Assembly (NCBI GenBank): GCA_034189695.1
Contig: JAXHUA010000112.1
Coordinates: forward strand, 1 to 11,300
Length of the DNA: 11,300 nucleotides
Source: JAXHUA01 sp034189695
GTDB taxonomy: Bacteria > Chloroflexota > Dehalococcoidia > E44-bin15
Direction of reading: 5' to 3'
Positions within the stretch are counted from its first letter, which is position 1. The number at the start of each line of letters is the position of its first letter. Positions 1 through 5,661 of this stretch are shown piece after piece. A model generated the notes under the pieces. That model did no database searches. It worked only from the letters and a program-made list of their open reading frames with translations, and was not told the origin of the DNA. The translations under genes were made by a program, and so were the position numbers.

Positions 1-57
1 CCGTCAACTGGAAACACTATGGGCCATGGCTGAGCATGCCCAAGGAAAGGAGGCTTC

Positions 58-81
58 GGTAACCTCATTTATGAGGCAACC
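58..81. terminator. Possible hairpin terminator after an upstream gene
   Basis: CCTCAT (63-68) and ATGAGG (71-76) are perfect inverted copies around TT. They are flanked by GGT (58-60) and ACC (79-81), which can also pair across a small internal loop. The hairpin sits exactly at the TAA (60-62) that closes one left-edge open frame. There is no U-rich tract after it, so termination is only a guess. Confidence 0.25.
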
Positions 82-143
82 AACCACCGTTCGGTAACAC
101 TTTCTATTGACGCAACACGCTCTCCGTCTCGGTGGCGAATGGG

Positions 144-173
144 TTCACAACGCCGCTCAACGGGTTGTATACT
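144..173 (+). promoter_or_regulatory. Predicted sigma70-type promoter for the Lpd-family gene
   Basis: The -35 box TTCACA (144-149) and the -10 box TATACT (168-173) each match the consensus at 5 of 6 bases and are 18 bases apart. TG at 166-167 lies directly before the -10 box. Transcription would begin near 180 and give a leader of about 135 bases before the GTG at 317. This is pattern matching only; no start site is known. Confidence 0.45.
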
Positions 174-302
174 CAGTGTCCGACGGCCGCCCTGGCTGTT
201 CTCAGACGCATGGGCGTCTCGCGGAGTTCAAGCGTCCGTTTGGTCATGGCGAGCGGTCACAATCCTTCCCTTGGGTGGTCATGGTTGGACTTCATCCTTC
301 GC

Positions 303-313
303 AAAGGAGGTGA
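303..313 (+). promoter_or_regulatory. Very strong ribosome binding site fixing the GTG start at 317
   Basis: AAAGGAGGTGA is an essentially full-length complement of the 16S rRNA 3' end. Its GGAGG core ends 6 bases before the GTG at 317. This decides the start codon and suggests high translation of the oxidoreductase. Confidence 0.85.
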
Positions 314-316
314 GCA

Positions 317-1684
317 GTGAAACACTATGACGTCATCGTGGTTGGGTCTGGCTCAGGTATGCTGATAGTGGACGAGGCACTATCTCACGGCCTCAGCGTT
401 GCCCTTGTGGACAGGGGGCCGCTGGGTGGAACCTGCCTGAATGTGGGCTGCATACCCTCCAAGATGCTCATCTACCCCGCAGACAGAATCGTGGAAACGC
501 AGCAGGCCGCCAAGCTGGGCATTACGGCGGAGATAAGCAGCATTGACTTCAAGGCGATAGTCGAGCGCACGAAGAACAGCATCGCGGAGAGCCAGAAGCA
601 CATGAGGGAAGGCATCTCGCAGACGGACGGGCTCGACTTCTACAAAGGGGAAGGACACTTCGTCGGAGACTACACACTGGAGGTTGATGGAAACGAAATA
701 GAGGCCGACACGGTGTTTCTCGCCTCTGGGTCCCGACCGCTGATCCCGCCGATGAAGGGGCTGGATGCAGCCAGCTATATCACCAACGAGAATGTGCTCG
801 ACCTGGAAAGTGCTCCCGGCAGCTTGGTAGTCATCGGGGGTGGGTACATCGGCGTCGAATACGGTCACTTCTTCGCCGCCATGGGGAGCAGGGTCGTCAT
901 TCTGGAGATGGCTGACAGGCTGGTCCTCGCTGAAGAGCCGGAGGTGTCCCACGTACTCCAGGAGGAGCTGGGCAAGCGCGTGGAGATTCGCACCAACGCG
1001 GCGGTGGAGGAAGTGCGGACCAGCGCCTCGGGTGTTGAAGTAGTGGTAAGGGATGTCAAGTCAGGGGAGACGGAGGGGCTTGCTGGAGAGAAGCTCATGG
1101 TCGCCGTGGGCAGGAGGTCGAACGCAGACCTCTTGACGGTAGAGAACACCGGCGTCGAGGTCGATACGAGAGGGTTCGTCAAGGTTGATGAGTACCTTGA
1201 GACCAGCAAGAAGGGCATATTCGGCGTGGGCGATGCAAACGGGCGACACATGTTCACGCATGTGGCCAACCGCGAGGCGCTGGTTGCAGCGCACAACGCC
1301 TTTCACGACAGAGACCTCAAGATGGACTACAGCGCAATACCCCATGCGGTGTATTCGTATCCTCAGATCGCGTCGGTGGGGCTGACGGAGGAGCAGGCCA
1401 GGGAGAACCACAGTGTGCTTGTGGGGAAAGCGCGGTACTCCGATGTTGCCAAAGGCGAGGCCATGATGGAGGAGAGTGGCTTCGCGAAGGCCATTGTCGA
1501 CAGCGATGGAAAGACGATTCTCGGCTTCCACATAGTAGGTCCTTTCGCACCGATCCTCATCCAGGAAGTCGTCAATGCAATGGCGTCCGGGGGACACATG
1601 GACTGCATTCGGGCAGGCCTCCATATTCATCCGGCGCTGTCGGAACTCATCCAGAGTGCACTGGCCGGCCTGGAAGAGGTCTGA
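317..1684 (+). CDS. Dihydrolipoamide dehydrogenase-family FAD/NAD(P) disulfide oxidoreductase
   Basis: This is a 455-residue class I pyridine nucleotide-disulfide oxidoreductase, the expected length for the family. Such enzymes pass electrons between NAD(P)H, FAD and a disulfide substrate. The redox-active pair is C40 and C45 in GGTCLNVGCIPSK. A second nucleotide-binding motif, GGGYIG, lies near 174-179 and is followed by an acidic residue (ILEM, about 195-198), which usually means NADH preference. The FAD-contacting GVGDANG lies near 303-309. The catalytic dimer-interface dyad is H438 and E443 in HPALSE. The first Rossmann motif is unusual: GSGSGM (10-15) has Met where Gly or Ala is normal, as in mycothione reductase-like and archaeal-type relatives. 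No E1, E2 or glycine-cleavage genes are adjacent, so lipoamide as substrate is not established. A low-molecular-weight thiol disulfide is an alternative. The fold assignment is secure; the substrate is not. Confidence 0.9.
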   Translation: MKHYDVIVVGSGSGMLIVDEALSHGLSVALVDRGPLGGTCLNVGCIPSKMLIYPADRIVETQQAAKLGITAEISSIDFKAIVERTKNSIAESQKHMREGISQTDGLDFYKGEGHFVGDYTLEVDGNEIEADTVFLASGSRPLIPPMKGLDAASYITNENVLDLESAPGSLVVIGGGYIGVEYGHFFAAMGSRVVILEMADRLVLAEEPEVSHVLQEELGKRVEIRTNAAVEEVRTSASGVEVVVRDVKSGETEGLAGEKLMVAVGRRSNADLLTVENTGVEVDTRGFVKVDEYLETSKKGIFGVGDANGRHMFTHVANREALVAAHNAFHDRDLKMDYSAIPHAVYSYPQIASVGLTEEQARENHSVLVGKARYSDVAKGEAMMEESGFAKAIVDSDGKTILGFHIVGPFAPILIQEVVNAMASGGHMDCIRAGLHIHPALSELIQSALAGLEEV

Positions 1685-1821
1685 CTTCCGAATTGAGAAA
1701 GTGGGGTGGGCCGCCCAGGAGCCCTGCGGACTCGAAGCGGAGTCTGACCGCTGCTGCGGGAGGCGCGCCCGTTCGCCGCGCTGGATGACTTCCCACGTTG
1801 ATACCGATACAATGACTCTTG

Positions 1822-1870
1822 CAGGGACTCTGAGCAGCTTGCGTCTTTTCGGTCGCTCTCGTTGTCCCTG
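1822..1870 (+). repeat. Inverted repeat in the gap before the FxsA-like gene
   Basis: CAGGGAC (1822-1828) and GTCCCTG (1864-1870) are perfect 7-base inverted copies separated by 35 bases. They lie in the 248-base gap between the oxidoreductase stop and the FxsA-like start. A -10-like TACAAT occurs just upstream at 1808-1813, but I find no convincing -35 box. The repeat could be a leader hairpin or chance. The rest of the gap shows nothing else I can support. Confidence 0.2.
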
Positions 1871-1932
1871 AGGCAACTGCGCTTCCGTAGAGGCAGACCC
1901 TGAGGTGCTTGTGGAAGGGAACACGATTTGAC

Positions 1933-2328
1933 ATGCTCTTCAAGCTCATGCTGCTGTTCATCGTTACACCTCTGGTGGAGCTTGCGATTCTAGTCTATCT
2001 CGGCACCCTGATAGGCGTCCTCTATACAGTGCTCATCGTGGTTGTGACCGGGCTAGCCGGGGCAGTCCTGGCGAGGAATCAGGGGCTGGCGACGCTCTCT
2101 CGTATTCGCAGCAGCCTGGCGGAGGGCGTCATTCCATCCGGCGAGCTGTTCGAAGGGGCGCTGATCCTGGCGGGAGGGCTGTTGCTGATGACGCCCGGAA
2201 TCGTCACGGACCTCGCTGGTTTCGCAGTGCTGGTACCTCAAACGAGGCGCGTTGTTGGCCGGTGCGTTCGTCAGTGGTTGGTACGCAAGATCGAGAAGGG
2301 CGACATCCAGTACTGGCAGGTGCACTAG
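1933..2328 (+). CDS. fxsA: FxsA-family inner-membrane protein
   Basis: This is a 131-residue hydrophobic protein matching the FxsA (suppressor of F exclusion of phage T7) pattern. It opens with a membrane segment containing TPLVEL (about 12-17) and continues with a second segment at about 29-47. The family hallmark is MTPGIVTDLAG (86-96), followed by a hydrophobic run and VPQTRR (101-106). A basic tail (VGRCVRQWLVRKIEKG) should lie in the cytoplasm. In E. coli, FxsA overproduction relieves exclusion of T7 by the F plasmid; the normal cellular role is unknown. I chose the ATG at 1933 because GGAAGGGA lies 12 bases upstream and FxsA proteins begin right at the first hydrophobic segment. An in-frame TTG at 1909 would add eight residues without a good ribosome site. 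The gene ends in TAG. Confidence 0.88.
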   Translation: MLFKLMLLFIVTPLVELAILVYLGTLIGVLYTVLIVVVTGLAGAVLARNQGLATLSRIRSSLAEGVIPSGELFEGALILAGGLLLMTPGIVTDLAGFAVLVPQTRRVVGRCVRQWLVRKIEKGDIQYWQVH

Positions 2329-2422
2329 CTTCATCTGCGACTGCGCGTTGCGCCGGCTTCAACCACAGGCATTGCCCCTCTCCGTCGACACGCGAGACTC
2401 TAAGGAAGAAGGAGTGATCACC

Positions 2423-3166
2423 ATGAGGCGTCTCAACTGGCAGACTACCCTTGTTCTGGGCTTGGTCGTTCTGTCCGCACTGCTCTACGTCACGCACTAC
2501 GCGGTCTTCAGAGACCCGCATCACATCTTCATCTTCATGCTGGGTGATCTGGCCTTCATTCCCGCGGAAGTCTTGCTCGTGACACTCGTCATCCACCGGT
2601 TGTTGACTCAGAGGGAGAAGCGGGCGCTGCTTGAGAAGCTCAACATGGTGGTAGGGGCCTTCTTCAGCGAAGTCGGCACCCCTCTGCTTACGTACCTGTC
2701 CGATTTCGATCCCAGGCTGGAAGAGGTGAGAGAAGAGCTCATTGTTGGAGATAGATGGTCTGAACGAACCTTCGCTGAGGTAGGCACGCGTCTCCGCAGG
2801 TACGAGTACCAGGTCGACATACGCAAAGTGGAGCTTGAAGAGCTCCGGGCCTTTCTCAGAGGTAAGAGGGATTTCCTCCTGCGATTGCTGGAGAATCCCA
2901 GTCTGCTTGAACACGAGTCGTTCACTGAGCTTCTCAGAGCTGTATTCCATTTGACAGAGGAGCTTGAAGGGAGGGACAGCCTGGAGCAGTTGCCGGGTGC
3001 CGACTACGATCATCTGGCCACTGACATGAGACGGGCGTACAGCCTGCTGGTGCACGAGTGGTTGAGGTACATGAGGCACTTGAGGAACAACTACCCCTAC
3101 CTATTCTCCCTGGCGATGAGGACGAATCCTTTCGATCGGGATGCCTCGGTACTGGTCACCTCCTGA
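2423..3166 (+). CDS. Unrecognised membrane protein with two N-terminal helices and a helical cytoplasmic region
   Basis: I do not recognise this 247-residue protein. Two hydrophobic segments (about 9-27 and 33-60) are joined by a short loop rich in His and Asp (HYAVFRDPHH, 25-34), and a basic stretch (HRLLTQREKR) follows. The rest is charged and mostly helical, with Leu/Glu/Arg-rich stretches at 97-185 that may form coiled coils or helical bundles. A second helical part holds YSLLVHEWLRYMRHLRNNYP (206-225). This looks like a membrane-anchored cytoplasmic helical domain; no catalytic motif is visible. The start is set by AAGGAG at 2409-2414, eight bases before the ATG. Upstream in-frame codons reaching back to 2252 overlap the FxsA-like gene and lack a ribosome site. 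It sits 94 bases after the FxsA-like gene and could share its transcript, which would make two neighbouring envelope proteins. Confidence 0.8.
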   Translation: MRRLNWQTTLVLGLVVLSALLYVTHYAVFRDPHHIFIFMLGDLAFIPAEVLLVTLVIHRLLTQREKRALLEKLNMVVGAFFSEVGTPLLTYLSDFDPRLEEVREELIVGDRWSERTFAEVGTRLRRYEYQVDIRKVELEELRAFLRGKRDFLLRLLENPSLLEHESFTELLRAVFHLTEELEGRDSLEQLPGADYDHLATDMRRAYSLLVHEWLRYMRHLRNNYPYLFSLAMRTNPFDRDASVLVTS

Positions 3167-3289
3167 CGAAAGCTGTGACCGGCTTGATGATTCGTTCCAT
3201 CGGTGCATGGAGACCGAGGCCCGGCTTCTGCAAGTCGCTGCGCCTCGCTGCCGCCGGCAGGTCAGCCTGGGGCTTGGAAAGAGAGGGCT

Positions 3290-3826
3290 ATGCTCACTGC
3301 CACCATTGATGAAGACATCGAACTCCGCTTGCTTCGCGAAGAGAACGTGGAGGACTTGTTCGAGCTGGTTGATGGCGACAGGGAGTATCTCCGCAGGTGG
3401 CTTCCGTGGGTGGACGGCAACGCGACCGTTGAAGACACGAGGGTATTCATATTGGGCTGTGAGGGGCGGCGGACGTCAGGGATCTGGTACAGGGGTGCTC
3501 TTGTTGGGGTGATCGGTTTCCACGCAATCGATGTGGTGGGTGGCAAGGTGGAAATCGGCTACTGGCTGGGCTCTCGCTGCCAGGGCCGCGGCATCATGAC
3601 GCGAGCGTGTCGAGCCATGATAGACCATGCCTTTGCCGGGCTGGGCATGAAGCGTGTCGAGATTCACTGTGCTGCCGAGAACGAGCGGAGTCGAGCAATT
3701 CCTGAGCGGCTGGGGTTCGTTGAGGAAGGCACCATCCGTGAGGGGCAGCAACTCCACGGTCGCTTCGTTGACGTTGTGGTCTACGGACTGCTGTCGCCTG
3801 AATGGCGCGAGACCACGCCTCGCTGA
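3290..3826 (+). CDS. GNAT acetyltransferase, RimJ/RimL type
   Basis: This is a 178-residue GCN5-related N-acetyltransferase that transfers acetyl from acetyl-CoA to an amine. It follows the RimJ/RimL (ribosomal protein N-terminus) subfamily order: an early RLLREENVEDLF segment (13-24), a WLPWV segment (37-41), the G-V-I-G-F strand near 73-77, EIGYWLG (88-94), and the acetyl-CoA pyrophosphate loop CQGRGIMT (97-104). The C-terminal NERSRAIPERLGF (131-143) and EEGTIREG (145-152) are also typical. The target cannot be read from sequence; this subfamily also contains enzymes acting on small amines and antibiotics. The ATG at 3290 is preceded by GGAAAG eight bases away. A GTG at 3203 in the same frame has no ribosome site and encodes a non-family extension. 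The preceding gap of 123 bases shows no clear promoter. Confidence 0.88.
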   Translation: MLTATIDEDIELRLLREENVEDLFELVDGDREYLRRWLPWVDGNATVEDTRVFILGCEGRRTSGIWYRGALVGVIGFHAIDVVGGKVEIGYWLGSRCQGRGIMTRACRAMIDHAFAGLGMKRVEIHCAAENERSRAIPERLGFVEEGTIREGQQLHGRFVDVVVYGLLSPEWRETTPR

Positions 3827-3859
3827 CCGAGCAGCCCCGCTATTTACAGCGTGCCGCTT

Positions 3860-3871
3860 GGCACCGGTGCC
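3860..3871. repeat. 12-base perfect palindrome between the GNAT and cysteine synthase genes
   Basis: GGCACCGGTGCC is a perfect palindrome, 33 bases after the acetyltransferase stop and about 70 bases before the predicted promoter of the next gene. It might be a protein-binding site. It has no loop or U-tract to make it a standard terminator, and chance is possible in GC-rich DNA. Confidence 0.2.
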
Positions 3872-3939
3872 CTGCCTCGGCGACGTGTGGCTGCGTGTGG
3901 GTTGGGGCCGTCAGCAATCTCACGTGCAGGTTCATGCTC

Positions 3940-3968
3940 TTGCCAAACGTAGCACCAGTCAATAGAAT
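3940..3968 (+). promoter_or_regulatory. Predicted sigma70-type promoter for the cysteine synthase gene
   Basis: The -35 box TTGCCA (3940-3945) and the -10 box TAGAAT (3963-3968) each match the consensus at 5 of 6 bases with the ideal 17-base spacer. Transcription would begin near 3975, about 43 bases before the GTG at 4018. This is the best promoter match I found in the window. Confidence 0.55.
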
Positions 3969-4017
3969 TGCTTCTGGGGCCGGATCGACGGTAGCCTATT
4001 CATCAGGAGTCATAGGA

Positions 4018-4923
4018 GTGCCAGAAGATATACTTGCTCTCATCGGAGACACGCCCGTTGTCGAATTGAGGAAGGTGAACCACACCAAGGCGACTATCCT
4101 GGCGAAGTTCGAAGCGTTGAACCCCAGCGGGAGCGTGAAGGACGTGATGACGTCCTACATGATGGAAGTTGCCGAAAGGAAGGGAATCCTCAAGCCTGGC
4201 ATGAAGGTGATCGAAGCGACGAGTGGGAACACTGGGATTTCCTTCGCCATGCTGTGTGCCTTGAAAGGCTACCGCTTCGTTGCGGTCATGCCTGAATACA
4301 TGAGTGCTGAACGGAGGCAGATGATGGAGGCCTTCGGAGCGGAGATCGTGCTGACTCCTTCTGAGGACGGCTTCCCGGGGTGCCTCAGGAGACTGGAAGA
4401 ACTCGCGGCTGAGAACGATGATGTGTGGCTGCCCAGACAGTTTGACAATCCCGACAATACTGCGGCCCACAGGGAGGTCACCGGCAGGAGGATTCTGGAG
4501 CAGGTACCAGGCAGGATCGACGCGTTCATCTCGGGGATAGGCACGGGGGGGACGCTCATGGGAGTTGCAGCGGCGCTGCGGACTGTGCATCCGAGCGTTG
4601 AGATCATAGCTGTGGAGCCCGCCCAGTCCGCGGTGCTGAGTGGCGGCGAGCCCGGTGTGCATCTCATTCAGGGAATCGGCCCGGGATATGTCCCCAGCTT
4701 GGTCGACAGGGACATGATAGACCGTGTCATAGCTGTGGCCGAGGAGAAGGCGGTTGAGGTGGCGCGAAGGCTGCTGCGTGAGGAGGGGTTGATGGTGGGG
4801 ATATCCTCTGGCGCCAATGTCTTCGCCGCCCTCGAAGTTGCCGAAGAGTGTGGACCTGCCGCCACTGTGGTCACTGTTTTGCCCGACAGAGGCGAAAGAT
4901 ACCTCAGTATGAGCGTACTGTAG
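4018..4923 (+). CDS. cysK: Cysteine synthase-family PLP enzyme (O-acetylserine sulfhydrylase type)
   Basis: This is a 301-residue fold-type II PLP enzyme. The family reaction joins O-acetylserine (or O-phosphoserine) and sulfide to make cysteine in the cytoplasm. The PLP lysine is K41 in NPSGSVKD, the same position as in E. coli CysK. The substrate loop is ATSGNTG (67-73), the PLP phosphate loop is GIGTGGT (173-179), QGIGPGYVP lies at 218-226, and SSGAN (263-267) carries the pyridine-nitrogen serine. The ending LPDRGERYLS is typical. The residue after KD is Val where CysK usually has Arg, so CysM or another beta-replacement specificity remains possible. I chose GTG 4018 because AGGAG (4005-4009) lies eight bases upstream and this gives normal family length and lysine position. 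The reading frame stays open back to 3802 but overlaps the previous gene. The gene ends in TAG. Confidence 0.85.
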   Translation: MPEDILALIGDTPVVELRKVNHTKATILAKFEALNPSGSVKDVMTSYMMEVAERKGILKPGMKVIEATSGNTGISFAMLCALKGYRFVAVMPEYMSAERRQMMEAFGAEIVLTPSEDGFPGCLRRLEELAAENDDVWLPRQFDNPDNTAAHREVTGRRILEQVPGRIDAFISGIGTGGTLMGVAAALRTVHPSVEIIAVEPAQSAVLSGGEPGVHLIQGIGPGYVPSLVDRDMIDRVIAVAEEKAVEVARRLLREEGLMVGISSGANVFAALEVAEECGPAATVVTVLPDRGERYLSMSVL

Positions 4924-5135
4924 GTTTCGTCGAGCCGCGTTGCCCATCTGTTTGGGCTGGTCTGCATCATTCGCCTGGCCGACATCCACGAGTTGGGGGC
5001 GACCATGCCAAGCGCGAGGGTGTGAGGCTTGGGCGCCTGGCTTCCATACCGGCGGTCGATTGTTATGTAGCAGGGAACGTGGCGTGCATCGCCCGCGCCA
5101 GGTTGAGACAAACACCCTTCCGGAGATGAATCGTC

Positions 5136-5591
5136 ATGCTGACTCTAGCGGTCAAAATAGTACATCCGGAGGCCAGAGCTCCCAGCAGGATGACTTCCGG
5201 CAGCGCTGGACTTGATCTCTATGCCGTCGATAGCGTCGAGATTCCCCCGACACGATGCGATTCAAACGGGTGTGCCGAGGTGGGCAGGGCTCTGGTATCC
5301 ACGGGAATCGAGATAGAGTTGCCGCCGGGCACTGTGGGACGCATAGCGTCTCGGTCTGGGTTGTCGACTGGTTCGAACGTGGAGGTGGGGGCAGGGTGGG
5401 TCGATAGCGACTACCGTGGGCCTTTGCTGGTCGAGCTCAAGAACCTGGGCTCCAGGCCCTTCCGGGTGAGTCGCGGTGACCGTATTGCACAGTTGGTTGT
5501 TCTGCCTGTGGCCGATGTGGAAGTGAAGGTGGTCCCCGGCCTGGGGGAGACATCGCGGGGACCGTCGGGGTTCGGTTCGACGGGTGCGTAG
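5136..5591 (+). CDS. dut: dUTP diphosphatase (trimeric dUTPase)
   Basis: This is a 151-residue trimeric dUTPase, which hydrolyses dUTP to dUMP and pyrophosphate, supplying the thymidylate precursor and keeping uracil out of DNA. All five motifs are present in order: I, SAGLDLYA (23-30); II, GRIASRSGLS (68-77); III, GWVDSDYRG (87-95), with D90 as the expected catalytic base; IV, RGDRIAQLVV (113-122); V, RGPSGFGSTG (141-150), the mobile arm that closes over the active site. Motif II has Ser where Pro is common (APRSG), and VGAG before motif III resembles eukaryotic and viral forms. A short insert with two Cys (CDSNGC, 41-46) precedes motif II. The ATG at 5136 follows GGAGATGA about seven bases upstream. 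The 212-base gap before it holds no supportable gene and only a weak -10-like TTATGT (5063-5068). The gene ends in TAG. Confidence 0.93.
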   Translation: MLTLAVKIVHPEARAPSRMTSGSAGLDLYAVDSVEIPPTRCDSNGCAEVGRALVSTGIEIELPPGTVGRIASRSGLSTGSNVEVGAGWVDSDYRGPLLVELKNLGSRPFRVSRGDRIAQLVVLPVADVEVKVVPGLGETSRGPSGFGSTGA

Positions 5592-5630
5592 CTTTCTCTC
5601 GTGTTGTGAATGGATGTGCAGCCCGGCGTT

Positions 5631-5661
5631 TCCTGCTGTGACCGTTCCTGTCGGAGCAGGA
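5631..5661. terminator. Hairpin between the two convergent blocks, possible bidirectional terminator
   Basis: TCCTGCT (5631-5637) pairs with AGCAGGA (5655-5661). Inside, TGAC (5639-5642) pairs with GTCG (5650-5653) around a seven-base loop, leaving one G/G mismatch. The hairpin directly abuts the TAG stop of the activator gene and lies 40 bases after the dUTPase stop, where a shared terminator is expected. There is no T-tract on either side, so it would not be a textbook intrinsic terminator. Confidence 0.45.

Larger units (their letters stand above)
1..316. other. Left-edge region upstream of the Lpd-family gene, no confident gene
   Basis: I see no supportable complete gene in this stretch. 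On the plus strand, one frame is open from the window edge to a TAA at 60-62 (C-terminal residues WKHYGPWLSMPKERRLR), and another is open to a TAA at 95-97. Either could be the tail of a gene lying to the left, but neither tail is long enough to identify. A small hairpin follows the first stop directly. A sigma70-like promoter lies at 144-173, so the right half is probably the 5' leader of the gene starting at 317. The leader also contains a perfect 6-base-pair hairpin at 204-219 (AGACGC/GCGTCT with a 4-base loop). The short open frames between 107 and 330 overlap one another in different frames, lack good ribosome sites and look like chance. Confidence 0.5.

Noticed and set aside
1..97. Possible C-terminal tail of an upstream plus-strand gene (stop at 60-62 or 95-97)
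   Set aside because: The fragments of about 19 and 31 residues are too short to choose a frame or recognise a family; a minus-strand frame is also open over part of the stretch.
1061..1924. Long minus-strand open frame (287 codons) opposite the oxidoreductase tail
   Set aside because: It lies mostly antisense to the clearly real oxidoreductase, its composition is rich in Arg/Pro/Ser with no family motif, and it has no ribosome site. It is a GC-rich shadow frame.
4003..5115. Minus-strand open frame of 370 codons opposite the cysteine synthase gene
   Set aside because: It mirrors the PLP enzyme, which has all family motifs. The translated product is His/Arg/Pro-rich with no recognisable domain.
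4924..5135. Open frames in the gap between cysteine synthase and dUTPase
   Set aside because: They run out of frame into flanking genes, lack ribosome sites and have no homology-like motifs.
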